Assembly: GCF_017638545.1 (NCBI RefSeq)
Contig: NZ_CP072110.1
Span: 496,001-560,000, forward strand
DNA from: Psychrosphaera ytuae
GTDB taxonomy: Bacteria; Pseudomonadota; Gammaproteobacteria; Enterobacterales; Alteromonadaceae
Direction of reading: 5' to 3'
DNA length: 64,000 bases
In this document: in pieces, positions 31,843-40,451 of the stretch
How positions within the stretch are numbered: position 1 is the stretch's first letter
Layout: each line of letters begins with the position of its first letter
Position numbers and translations under genes: made by a program
The notes under the pieces: generated by a model
The model's database searches: none
What the model was told of the DNA's origin: nothing
What the model saw: only the letters and a program-made list of their open reading frames with translations

Positions 31843-32113
31843 CTTGGTCGAACCTTGCAATATCCGTTGCAGCCAAAAACTCTTTTTTCAATTCTCGCTT
31901 AGACTTCATAACCATTTGACCGTCTGCCCCGATGGTGAAGTGTTCTGTCGACTTTTCTACTTTAGCTTGATAAGCCATAACGAGCTGCAATGAGTCTTCG
32001 CGTTGTTTATCCGTTAACTTTTGGCCATTTTGCCATTTACCCGTCTCGACAGCATATTTTAGGTTTTCATAAACCTCAGGCGTAATTGCCTGCAACATTT
32101 GTTCTAGGTTCAC
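31832..32113 (-). CDS. yeaC: DUF1315 family protein YeaC
   Basis: A 93-residue cytosolic protein matching E. coli YeaC: MLQAITPEVYENLKYAVETGKW at the start, DSLQLVMAYQA in the middle and the diagnostic DGQMVMKSKRELKKEF. Function unknown. Its last codons overlap the DUF349 gene by 11 bases, implying co-translation, and it follows the zinc-ribbon gene by 14 bases. Confidence 0.9.
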   Translation of the reverse strand: MNLEQMLQAITPEVYENLKYAVETGKWQNGQKLTDKQREDSLQLVMAYQAKVEKSTEHFTIGADGQMVMKSKRELKKEFLAATDIARFDQDDI

Positions 32114-32127
32114 TGTTTACTCCAGCA

Positions 32128-32451
32128 TCAACTTCTTTTCTTAGACCAGATAATAATAAAACGATTAACGATATACCAGATGAAACCGATCACGACCGAC
32201 GCCTGAGCCGCTATGTATTGTGGGCTTTCTTTATCTTCGATGGTGTAAACCGAAAAACAGCCAGCCAAAAAGATCAACATGGCAATAAATTGGTACGTTT
32301 GTAAATTTTGGTTGTGTTTAAGAGAGCTGATACGGCTCATTGACGCGAGTTTCTCTTCAGTCAAATTGGTCATATCCAATTCGCAGTGCGGACACACCTT
32401 TTGTTTGTCAGAAATTGATTTTTTGCATTGGGGACATTTGATAATTGCCAT
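32128..32451 (-). CDS. Zinc-ribbon membrane protein
   Basis: A 107-residue protein. The N-terminus is a zinc ribbon (CPQCKKSISDKQKVCPHC, four cysteines at about 6, 9, 20 and 23), followed by a charged linker and two membrane helices at about 51-68 and 82-99. A basic tail follows. It heads a three-gene unit with yeaC and the DUF349 gene. The function is unknown. Confidence 0.75.
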   Translation of the reverse strand: MAIIKCPQCKKSISDKQKVCPHCELDMTNLTEEKLASMSRISSLKHNQNLQTYQFIAMLIFLAGCFSVYTIEDKESPQYIAAQASVVIGFIWYIVNRFIIIWSKKRS

Positions 32452-32511
32452 GAAATACCTCTTCGGTGTACCTACAGATCACGCACATAAAAGCAATCTG
32501 TCTTAAAACGA

Positions 32512-32545
32512 ATAAGAGCACGGTAGTGACCTATCGTGCTCTTAT
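32512..32545 (-). terminator. Terminator downstream of the AGCS symporter gene
   Basis: A 15-bp stem (ATAAGAGCACGGTAG / CTATCGTGCTCTTAT, one G-U) with a TGAC loop, about 35 bases after the symporter stop. On the minus strand it is followed by TCGTTTTA. It separates the symporter from the zinc-ribbon gene. Confidence 0.6.
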
Positions 32546-32579
32546 AAAGTTTATCGATTTTACTCAATAATTAATATGG

Positions 32580-34253
32580 TTAACCTTCTTTTTTATTGTC
32601 CTTTTCGAAGTTTACCCAATATTCATCGACGGTTTCTTTCATCTCTTTGCGCAGTAACATAATACCTAACAAGTTAGGTAAGGTCATCACGACAATCGCA
32701 ACAGCCGCTAACGTCCAAATCAAAGAAGTATCAGCAAACGATGCCCAGAAGAAACCAGCAACGTAAATCACTCGGTACGGCATTACAGAACGAGCGCCTA
32801 ATAGATAGGTCATCGCACGGTCACCGTAGTAAGACCAAGCAATCGCGGTAGAGAATGCAAATAATAATAAACCAATGGTTACTATGTATTTACCAGACTC
32901 ACCAAAATAACCACGTGTAAACGCTTCGGTCGTCAAAGATGCTGAGTGGATCAATGAGTCACCTTTAACAACGATCTCTTTGTTTTTCAGCTGACCATCA
33001 ATAACATTTAACTTACCGTTGTAGACGTGCTCACCTGGTAATAAGAAAACAACGTTTTCTGCAAATGAACGAGAGTTAAGGATAGTGAAACCTTCACTTA
33101 CCGCTAAACCGTCTTTAACTTGGATTTCACCTTGGTAAAGTTTAACTTCATTTGTCTGCGCGTTTAGGTAACGGGCAATTTCATCAAAGTCTTCTTGTTT
33201 ATTTTGGTCGTATTCACCCGCCAAGATGATCATGTCTGAACGTTGGAATTCGTTTTCGTGTTTTTCATGCCAAGCACCAGACGATAAGATCACCATACCT
33301 GTTAGCGTACAGATAATGATGGTATCGATGAACGGTTCAAGAATCGAAACCATACCCTCAGAAACTGGCTCTTTCGCTCTCGCTGCTGCGTGAGCAATCG
33401 GTGCAGAACCCTGACCTGCTTCGTTTGAGAACAGACCGCGGTTAACGCCTTTAGTAAATGCATATGCAAATGCCGCACCTACGAAACCACCTGTTGCTGC
33501 AGAGCCAGTAAAGGCGTCTTGGAATACAGAAACAAACGAAGGAACTAGGTTTTCAATGTTGTAGAAAATAACCGCCAACGCACCGATGATATACAATGCA
33601 GCCATTAGAGGAACAACACGAGACGTAATATAAGCAATACGTTTGATACCACCTAAAATAACCATAGCAAGCAGAATAGCTAACACACCACCTGTTACCA
33701 TGTGCTCGATGCCAAACGAATCATTCATTGACTGAGCGATGTTATTGATTTGTGGCAAACTACCAGTACCAAATGAGCTGATTACGGTTGCAACCGCAAA
33801 CAGAACCGCTAACCATTTCATGTTTAGGCGACGGTCCATATAATACATTGGGCCACCTGACATGGTACCGTCTTCGGCTTTAACACGGTATTTGTGAGAT
33901 AACGTTACCTCAACAAACTTTGTTGTCATACCAAAAAACGCCGTCATCCACATCCAGAATAACGCTGCAGGACCACCGATTGATAAGGCAAGTGCTACAC
34001 CACCAATGTTACCAGTACCGACTGTACCTGATAGCGCAGTTGATAACGCTTGGAAGTGGTTTGTGTCACCTTCAGCGTCTGGTTTGTCGTACTTCCCTGT
34101 TACTACACGCCACGCGTGCTTAAAGTAACGAATTTGTGGAAACTTCAAATAGATTGTGAAAAATATACCCACGCCCAATAGTACATAAGGGAACCATGGA
34201 GAGCTCCCTAATAAACTATCAAGAAACAAGAGCAAATCATTAAACGAGTTCAC
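32580..34253 (-). CDS. Sodium:alanine symporter family protein (AGCS) with large insertion
   Basis: A 557-residue inner-membrane Na+/amino-acid symporter. Family motifs seen are the TALSGTVGTGNIGGVA segment near 72-87, GGPMYYM, and NRGLFSNEAGQGSAPIAHAAA near 271-291 with its substrate-site residues. The usual length is 450-490. The extra length is a hydrophilic insertion of about 105 residues at 329-436, between GMVILSSGAW and LTTEAF, which would lie in one loop between two helices. The substrate is probably alanine, glycine or serine. No glycine riboswitch was seen in the AT-rich leader. Confidence 0.88.
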   Translation of the reverse strand: MNSFNDLLLFLDSLLGSSPWFPYVLLGVGIFFTIYLKFPQIRYFKHAWRVVTGKYDKPDAEGDTNHFQALSTALSGTVGTGNIGGVALALSIGGPAALFWMWMTAFFGMTTKFVEVTLSHKYRVKAEDGTMSGGPMYYMDRRLNMKWLAVLFAVATVISSFGTGSLPQINNIAQSMNDSFGIEHMVTGGVLAILLAMVILGGIKRIAYITSRVVPLMAALYIIGALAVIFYNIENLVPSFVSVFQDAFTGSAATGGFVGAAFAYAFTKGVNRGLFSNEAGQGSAPIAHAAARAKEPVSEGMVSILEPFIDTIIICTLTGMVILSSGAWHEKHENEFQRSDMIILAGEYDQNKQEDFDEIARYLNAQTNEVKLYQGEIQVKDGLAVSEGFTILNSRSFAENVVFLLPGEHVYNGKLNVIDGQLKNKEIVVKGDSLIHSASLTTEAFTRGYFGESGKYIVTIGLLLFAFSTAIAWSYYGDRAMTYLLGARSVMPYRVIYVAGFFWASFADTSLIWTLAAVAIVVMTLPNLLGIMLLRKEMKETVDEYWVNFEKDNKKEG

Positions 34254-34328
34254 TGGATATTCCTTTTTAAAAGTTATTGTTATTTATTTGTTGTAATTAT
34301 TTATTGTTGTTTTACAAAACTGTTAAGT

Positions 34329-34351
34329 AAAAAAGGGCTGACAGCCCTTCT
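34329..34351 (-). terminator. Intrinsic terminator after the M14 carboxypeptidase gene
   Basis: Minus strand: a 7-bp stem AAGGGCT/AGCCCTT with a three-base loop followed by six U. It lies 14 bases past the M14 stop. Confidence 0.85.
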
Positions 34352-34364
34352 TTATTTAATTTTA

Positions 34365-35492
34365 TTATCGCAACGTATCAACAACGGCCAAAATTGCTGT
34401 CAATGCATCTGCGCCAAATTTAGCAGATCGAACGTCGTTCCATCCATAAATTTCGTCAGGCGCATCATTATGGTCTTTGAATGGCATTTCTACTGTATAA
34501 GACAAGCACTTGAACGCCTCTCCTACCCAAGCTGCGCCAACCGTTGGTAACGCTTGGCCAGGTTCGTCTTTTGGATAACCGTGGACGTCTTGAAACTCTG
34601 GAGTCGCTGCCGCATAAGCAGCTTTGAATGCCTCTTCTAGGTTTTTGTGGCGCTCGTCATAACTCACTATGCCTTCACATCCGGCAACAAAGTTGTAAGG
34701 AATGGCCTCATCACCGTGAATGTCCAAGAACATATCAACGCCCGTTTCTTTCATTTTTTGTGTTACGTAAAACACTTCTGGGCTTTTTTCTAAGCTTGGC
34801 TCTAACCATTCGCGGTTAAGGTTTGTACCGACTGCATTGGTGCGAAGGTGCCCACGCACTGAGCCATCTGGGTTCATGTTTGGTACAACATAAAACACTG
34901 CTTTTTCTAGCAATAAACGAGATGTTGCGTCATCGCCGTCAAACAAACGGTTTAACAGGCCTTCAACATACCACTCTGCCATGCTCTCGCCTGGGTGTTG
35001 ACGGGCGGTGATCCAAATAGACTTTTTACCTTCTGAAGGTTGTCCGATTTGAAGTAGAGAGATATCTCGACCGTCAATGGTTTCGCCAAGCGTGATTAAT
35101 TGGGTATCTGGGTTGAGTTGTGATTGATGGATTAGGTCCAAGTGACGTTCATATGAGTACGGAACAAAATACGCATAAAACACATTATCAAACTCAGGAA
35201 TGTGGTTAATTACGAGTTCACCATTGGTATATTCTGTTGGTACTCTGAACCATGTTTCTCTATCGTAAGACGCCATCGCCTGATATTCGACCCACCCTTC
35301 AGGGTACGCCGCAGTCTTGGCATTGATGATTCGCATTGTGTGCTCTTCACCCGCTGTGGTTTCTAACTTAAAGTGAAACCATTGATAGAAATCAGACTGA
35401 TTATCGACGTTGATCTTTAACTGGATATTCGTTTTTGAAGACAAGTCAACGACATCAATATTGCCGCTGTCAAAGTTGCTTGTGATTCTCAT
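34365..35492 (-). CDS. M14 family zinc carboxypeptidase (cytosolic type)
   Basis: A 375-residue metallocarboxypeptidase. A beta-rich N-terminal domain (about 1-115, beginning RITSNFDSGNIDVVD) precedes the catalytic domain, as in cytosolic carboxypeptidase (CCP/AGBL)-like bacterial proteins. Zinc ligands are HPGE near 166-169 and FLDIHGDE near 256-263; the catalytic Glu is in YTVEMPFKD near the C-terminus. No signal peptide. The frame is open to 35549 but the ATG at 35492 gives the family start. The natural substrate is unknown; eukaryotic relatives remove glutamates from protein tails. Confidence 0.85.
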   Translation of the reverse strand: MRITSNFDSGNIDVVDLSSKTNIQLKINVDNQSDFYQWFHFKLETTAGEEHTMRIINAKTAAYPEGWVEYQAMASYDRETWFRVPTEYTNGELVINHIPEFDNVFYAYFVPYSYERHLDLIHQSQLNPDTQLITLGETIDGRDISLLQIGQPSEGKKSIWITARQHPGESMAEWYVEGLLNRLFDGDDATSRLLLEKAVFYVVPNMNPDGSVRGHLRTNAVGTNLNREWLEPSLEKSPEVFYVTQKMKETGVDMFLDIHGDEAIPYNFVAGCEGIVSYDERHKNLEEAFKAAYAAATPEFQDVHGYPKDEPGQALPTVGAAWVGEAFKCLSYTVEMPFKDHNDAPDEIYGWNDVRSAKFGADALTAILAVVDTLR

Positions 35493-35583
35493 TGTATTCG
35501 GATCCATCTTATTATTTGTAGTGAGGTTATCACACAAAAAGGCGGACAAGCCACTTATTCTGTTGTTTGCTCGTGATCTTTGT

Positions 35584-36087
35584 TTACAAAGTAAGCGTTC
35601 GGGCTTTCATCCCAATTTCAGAGGAATATCCCATGGATTTAGCGTGAATTTGGCCATTTGCATCCAGCACATAATAAGTAGGAAATCCCTGAATTTTGTA
35701 ATCAATTGCGGTACTGTCTTTACCTAAAAGTGTCGTAAAACTGAGTTGGTTATTTTGCATATAATCCGTAACCGACTCGACCGACTCATAATCCATTACA
35801 ATACTCACCACGTTTACTTGATCAAAATTGTCTTGGTGGAAGGCTTGAAGATTAGGCATGGATACTTTACACACTGAGCACCAAGGCGCCCAAAAGAACA
35901 ATACGGTCGGCTTGCCTTGGAAGTCTCTCGTCGTCATCAGCGTACCGGCGTTTTTCCCCGCGACGGACACCAAGCTAAAGTTGGGTGCATGACTGTCACT
36001 TTCTAGTAGGCTGAGTTCTCTAACCCAACTAATTAAGTGAAATAAGATAAAGAAAAATAAAACTTGAAGTGAAATGTTTTTGATCAT
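35584..36087 (-). CDS. TlpA/ScsD-like membrane-anchored thioredoxin
   Basis: A 167-residue thioredoxin-fold protein anchored by one N-terminal helix (about 6-24) and facing the periplasm. The redox motif is WCSVCK with Cys70 and Cys73, preceded by FFWAPW; the cis-proline is in GFPTYYV. CxVC active sites resemble ScsD and other TlpA-like reductases rather than DsbA. It may maintain reduced thiols in the periplasm. It is upstream of and on the same strand as the M14 gene. Confidence 0.85.
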   Translation of the reverse strand: MIKNISLQVLFFFILFHLISWVRELSLLESDSHAPNFSLVSVAGKNAGTLMTTRDFQGKPTVLFFWAPWCSVCKVSMPNLQAFHQDNFDQVNVVSIVMDYESVESVTDYMQNNQLSFTTLLGKDSTAIDYKIQGFPTYYVLDANGQIHAKSMGYSSEIGMKARTLTL

Positions 36088-36143
36088 GGTACCGCTCTAT
36101 AAACTGCATCTATCTACAAGACAGACTTGCGGCACAAAATGTT

Positions 36144-36329
36144 TCATCGCTTTGCAACTTTATAAAACCAAACCAGACACAAAACGGCACTAATTACCGC
36201 TGGAATAAGGGTAAAGTGACCCCAAACGTGGTGTGTAGTAGTTGCTGGTAACAAACTTAATTGCACAATAACAGATGTACTAAAAACCGCACACAATATG
36301 ATGGCTACTTCAATTGACAACTTTTTCAT
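36144..36329 (-). CDS. Small two-helix membrane protein
   Basis: A 61-residue protein with two hydrophobic helices (about 6-27 and 38-56) separated by a short loop with two histidines, and a basic end. No family recognised. It lies 57 bases upstream of the TlpA-like gene on the same strand. The 226 bases beyond it (36330-36555) are very AT-rich, with no other gene. Confidence 0.45.
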   Translation of the reverse strand: MKKLSIEVAIILCAVFSTSVIVQLSLLPATTTHHVWGHFTLIPAVISAVLCLVWFYKVAKR

Positions 36330-36612
36330 TGTGACTATCCAAAACAGCGTTTATAAGGAATTGCATCCGATATTATCAGGGAATCCCTTAAAAATTAAGC
36401 ATCAAATTTCGGGGATTTACTTATAAGATTGATTTAATATTGAACAACTATTGTTACTTATTGAAATTAATTGTTTTTTCAAAAAATAATTAAATTTAAA
36501 TTAAATTAAAAAAGTCTTCGTTTTTGGGTGGCCACTACCTAAACCCCGCAAGTCTTTGAATAGTGTCTATAATATGAAGCATGAAATTACTTGGAAAAGT
36601 GCACGTCTTTTC

Positions 36613-37803
36613 ATGACTTTTAAACACATACTCAACGCATCCGTCGGCCTCGCATTAATCATAAGTACTGGAGCCTGCAGTATAGAGCCAGAATTCGACA
36701 TTTCTGGCTTTGGTCAAGTTGTAGGTGGATATCTAAACACAGACAAAGCAACCTATCAGGGATATGACGATAGTTTTTCTATCGATCAGCAGTCAATTTT
36801 GGGTCTGCAAGCAGATGTTCAATTTAACAAGTATATTTCGGCTTCAGGACAAGCCGTCGCTTACGCATCAGATACGAAAACGTCAGGATTAGAATGGTTA
36901 TTCGTTAACATCACCCCATCGCAACGTTGGCAAGTTCGTTTGGGGCGACACAAAACCCCGTTTTTTAATTACAGTGATAGTGTCGATGTTGGTTTTACCT
37001 ATCCGTGGGTAAGCTTGCCTCAGCAGGTTTATAACTTTTATCTATTTAGTAGCTTCGAAGGGGCTTTTGTACGCTACGACATCCCCAACAAACAATACGC
37101 TCTCAACTTCGAAGCTTACTGGGGGGCGTTCGATGACGACTATTATATTGCAGAGACTAAAGTAGATGTCGAAGTTGACGACCTAGCTGGCCTAATCACT
37201 AACTTACAAGTTAATAATTTTACGTTTCGTTTGGCTTACCACCAAGGCAATGTAAATACCAAACTACCTAACTTACAAGCCTTTATAGACACACTGTATA
37301 ATGTGGGTTTTACCAAAAGCGCAGACTCATTGACAGTAGATGGCCATCTAGATTTTATTCAAGCTAGTGTGAATTATGAAAACCCTTCTTATTTTTCTCG
37401 TGCAGAATGGACCAAAATAGTGCCGGACATTTTAGTCGTCCCAGAGATTCAAGCCTACTATCTGAGTGCGGGAATATACGACTACCCATTTACATACCAC
37501 ATTACATTTGCCAACAGTGATATGAAGTTTAGCGATCCAGTTCAGGAAATCCCAGTGGGGGTCAGTCCTGAATTAGACATGCTGGCTTTTGGGTATCAAA
37601 CCGTGTTCAGAGCATTAGATAAAGATGAATTGAGCAGTTTTTCAATAGGGACACGTTGGGATTGGAAACCTAACATTGCCTTTAAAGCAGACTTAACATT
37701 TCTACGTGGAGAAGCAGACCAACGCAGTTTTTATCAAATAACTGACCCCTCTTTTGATCGACATTCTACTCTTTTTCAATTAGCCGTTAGTTGGGTGTTT
37801 TGA
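36613..37803 (+). CDS. Outer-membrane beta-barrel (porin-like) protein
   Basis: A protein of about 396 residues with an N-terminal export signal (residues about 4-21, ending STGAC; possibly a lipobox of poor fit) and alternating amphipathic strands throughout, ending in an aromatic FQLAVSWVF typical of outer-membrane barrels. WQVRLGRHKTPFFNYSDSVDVG resembles the porin motif of phosphate-selective or general porins. The frame is open upstream to 36556, but ATG 36613 places the signal peptide at the N-terminus; 36574 is another option. The stop overlaps the next gene as TGATG. Confidence 0.72.
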   Translation: MTFKHILNASVGLALIISTGACSIEPEFDISGFGQVVGGYLNTDKATYQGYDDSFSIDQQSILGLQADVQFNKYISASGQAVAYASDTKTSGLEWLFVNITPSQRWQVRLGRHKTPFFNYSDSVDVGFTYPWVSLPQQVYNFYLFSSFEGAFVRYDIPNKQYALNFEAYWGAFDDDYYIAETKVDVEVDDLAGLITNLQVNNFTFRLAYHQGNVNTKLPNLQAFIDTLYNVGFTKSADSLTVDGHLDFIQASVNYENPSYFSRAEWTKIVPDILVVPEIQAYYLSAGIYDYPFTYHITFANSDMKFSDPVQEIPVGVSPELDMLAFGYQTVFRALDKDELSSFSIGTRWDWKPNIAFKADLTFLRGEADQRSFYQITDPSFDRHSTLFQLAVSWVF

Positions 37804-38222
37804 TGAAGAAAGTGTATCTATTTTTATTTCTAATGATGGCACTCTCTCAAACTGTAAACGCAAGAGTGGGTGGAATCATTGTTGTCGCAAACACCAATAA
37901 CACGCCAATGGTTTTAACCAAACAAGAAGTAAAAAACCTATTCATGGGTGGAGCGTTAGAAGTAGAGTTTCAACCAGTTGTATTACCAAATAATAGCCCG
38001 ACTCGAGTTATATTTAACACTAAGGTTTTAGGACTAACCGAATCGAGAGTTCAGTCTTATTGGGCACAAATGCGTTTTACAGGTCGAAAAAAACCTCCTA
38101 CTCAAGTAAGTAGCCAATTGGAGCTTATCGAATTCTTGATCGATACGCCCTATTCTATTGGATATCTCCCTAAAGATACCCCAATCCCAGATGGTTTAAC
38201 TGTGGTTTATGTACCTCAATAA
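37803..38222 (+). CDS. PstS-like (PBP-like) periplasmic protein
   Basis: A 139-residue secreted protein with a signal peptide ending near VNA. The mature part is a short version of the phosphate-binding-protein-like domain: GGIIVVANTN, LTKQEVKNLFMGG, then VLPNNSPTR and FNTKVLG, W...RFTGRKKPP and SIGYLP. Such short PBP-like proteins, often annotated as phosphate ABC transporter substrate-binding, occur without a transporter. Its ATG overlaps the porin stop (TGATG), so the two are coupled and likely work together on one ligand. Convergent with the GGDEF/EAL gene. Confidence 0.75.
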   Translation: MKKVYLFLFLMMALSQTVNARVGGIIVVANTNNTPMVLTKQEVKNLFMGGALEVEFQPVVLPNNSPTRVIFNTKVLGLTESRVQSYWAQMRFTGRKKPPTQVSSQLELIEFLIDTPYSIGYLPKDTPIPDGLTVVYVPQ

Positions 38223-38247
38223 AAAGCCTAATTGATTTAGGCTTTTT
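38221..38247. terminator. Bidirectional terminator, PBP-like gene / GGDEF-EAL gene
   Basis: An 11-bp stem AAAAAGCCTAA / TTAGGCTTTTT with a five-base loop; A and T runs on both sides allow it to work on both strands. Confidence 0.85.
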
Positions 38248-40336
38248 GTTTAATGTTTACCGTATCAGCATCGCCTCTGCGAAGTTTTTGAATATCTTTG
38301 AGTGGAGTCGGCTTACTAAAATAATATCCTTGCAGTTGGTCGCACTCTTTATTGAACAAATAATCCTTTTGCTTTTCTGTTTCAACGCCTTCTGCACAAA
38401 TGGTTAAATTGAGTTGTTTTGCCAATTGAATAATCGTTGTTGTGATTAATGTGCTGCGCTCATCAACTTCAAGCTCGTCAATAAACTGTTTATCGATTTT
38501 TAGTGTGTCTATTGGGATTTTTGTTAGATAACCCAACGAAGAGTAACCTGTGCCAAAGTCATCCAGCGCAATTGATGCCCCAATTTTACTTAGCTCTTGT
38601 AAAAACTTATCCGCTTCTTCAAAGTTTTCAAGGTATGAAGACTCTGTCACTTCAAACTCTGTATTTTTGGGATCAACACCATACATTTGATAGTTTCGTT
38701 CAATGTAGTTTAGTAATTCAATGCGTTTAATATCCGTGGCAGATAAATTAATTGAAACTTTGAGATGTGGTCCATGTATTTCTATCAAGCTTGATAAATC
38801 ATCAAAAACTTTTTTGATCACCCACTCGGTAATAAAAACCACCCTGCCTGTCGCTTCAGCAATTGGGATAAATTCCGCTGGCGATACAAAGCCTAATTTA
38901 CTTTCTATCCATCTGATTAGGGCCTCGTAGCCCACCACTTCACCATTAACGTTTACTTTGGGCTGGTAATACACCTGAAACTCATCATTTTGTAATCCAG
39001 GTAATATGGCACTGGCTATGGCTAGTTTGCGTTTATTATCTTCCATCATTTCTGGTAAGAATGAAGTATGGCAACCCTTACCAGCCTCTTTAGACCGATA
39101 CATTGCAATATCTGCATTGGCCATAAATTCAGAGATTTTAAAGTTAGCCTGTCTTGCTTCTGCAATGCCAATACTTATCGAAACCTCGACTTCCCAAGCC
39201 CCTACTTTTACAGGTTCTTCAATACTGGTGACAATTCGATTAGCCACTTCTTGTAGCAACAAAAGATCTGGTGAGTTATGTAACAATAAAAGAAATTCAT
39301 CACCACCTAACCGAGACAAAACATCACCGCGACGGATATGCGCTTTTATGCGTTTTGTTACCTGAATTAACAATTCATCGCCTACGTCGTGCCCAAAAGA
39401 GTCGTTTACCTCTTTAAAACCATCCAAGTCCATGTACATCAGCGCCAAGTTTTTACCTTCTCTTTGCGCTCGGTCTAATTCGATACGCAATGACTCCATA
39501 AAAAACTGCCTGTTTGGTAGCTCTGTTAAAGGGTCAAAGTTAGCCATTTTTTCCATTTGGCGTTGTTGTTCTTTTAGCCGCAGTGTAATTTCGTTATTTT
39601 TTTGGGTTTCTTCGTCAATCATGACCATCATGTCATTAAAATCGGCGCTAAGAAGCTGGACCTCTTCTTTACCTCCCACATCAAATCGAACACTGTAGTC
39701 CTTGTTGTCTTTTACGAAGTTTGCAAGGTCTGCTAAGCGTGTCAAAGGAATGAGTAATTCACTTTGTAGTTTAATTAAGAAATAAACCACCAAACAAAGT
39801 ATGACGATGGCCAAAGGGCTTATATTTTTCAACAGGCTTAAATTGCTCTGCTGTAAAGGTGTTTGGGCATCTTTAATGATCAATAAGTAACCTAAAGGGT
39901 AACTGACCTCTCCAATTCGTTTTAAAGACAATAATTGACCAGAATCGGTATGGATGCCCATGGCGTAGTTTTGAATATTTTTAGGTAAATGGGTCAATGG
40001 TCGCGCTTTGTTTACCGCGTCAGATTTGCCAATATAAAACTGGGCTAACTGCCATTCATTGTTGTACACCGCGCCTATAATGACATTTTCGTATGTATCT
40101 AGTTTAAGTAGCTTTGTAATTAGCTCAATGTCGTTGTTACTTTCGGCCATAAAGGGGATCAAATCATTGGCCATATTTTCTGAAAGTGCTTCTAAGTCTT
40201 GAGTGACCGCCTCCTTATACAAGCGCTCATGCTCGTTGATAGATAACCAGAGAATGCTGATCGTCATCACAAGAAACAATGTCACAGTATAAGTCGTCAA
40301 CGAACCCTTAATACTTTTTAACAACTTTGCACCCAT
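38237..40336 (-). CDS. Membrane GGDEF/EAL cyclic-di-GMP protein
   Basis: A 699-residue inner-membrane signalling protein. Two membrane helices (about 13-30 and 172-188) flank a periplasmic sensor of about 140 residues. A HAMP domain follows (about 190-245), then a GGDEF domain (about 265-430) with intact LGGDEF and an upstream RRGD that fits the inhibitory RxxD site, then an EAL domain (about 440-690) with YEALIRW, DDFGTGYSS and EGVET. Both active sites look intact, so it could make or break c-di-GMP. It faces the porin and PBP-like genes. Confidence 0.9.
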   Translation of the reverse strand: MGAKLLKSIKGSLTTYTVTLFLVMTISILWLSINEHERLYKEAVTQDLEALSENMANDLIPFMAESNNDIELITKLLKLDTYENVIIGAVYNNEWQLAQFYIGKSDAVNKARPLTHLPKNIQNYAMGIHTDSGQLLSLKRIGEVSYPLGYLLIIKDAQTPLQQSNLSLLKNISPLAIVILCLVVYFLIKLQSELLIPLTRLADLANFVKDNKDYSVRFDVGGKEEVQLLSADFNDMMVMIDEETQKNNEITLRLKEQQRQMEKMANFDPLTELPNRQFFMESLRIELDRAQREGKNLALMYMDLDGFKEVNDSFGHDVGDELLIQVTKRIKAHIRRGDVLSRLGGDEFLLLLHNSPDLLLLQEVANRIVTSIEEPVKVGAWEVEVSISIGIAEARQANFKISEFMANADIAMYRSKEAGKGCHTSFLPEMMEDNKRKLAIASAILPGLQNDEFQVYYQPKVNVNGEVVGYEALIRWIESKLGFVSPAEFIPIAEATGRVVFITEWVIKKVFDDLSSLIEIHGPHLKVSINLSATDIKRIELLNYIERNYQMYGVDPKNTEFEVTESSYLENFEEADKFLQELSKIGASIALDDFGTGYSSLGYLTKIPIDTLKIDKQFIDELEVDERSTLITTTIIQLAKQLNLTICAEGVETEKQKDYLFNKECDQLQGYYFSKPTPLKDIQKLRRGDADTVNIKQKA

Positions 40337-40405
40337 TACCTTCGGTTTAACCTTATTAAAGATTAGTTGAATTTTAATGGTTTGAAACTTTTAAGACTTT
40401 AATCC

Positions 40406-40434
40406 ATAAAAAAAGCCAGCATAAGCTGGCTTTC
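40406..40434 (-). terminator. Intrinsic terminator after the long-form GAPDH gene
   Basis: Minus strand: a 9-bp stem AAAGCCAGC/GCTGGCTTT, ATAA/TTAT loop, followed by a run of U. It ends the 40452-41894 transcript. Confidence 0.85.
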
Positions 40435-40451
40435 AAAAAATTAATTAGTTG

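Noticed and set aside
34254..34364. Glycine riboswitch in front of the AGCS symporter
   Set aside because: The leader is short and AT-rich, with no glycine-aptamer motifs; only the terminator of the upstream gene is present.
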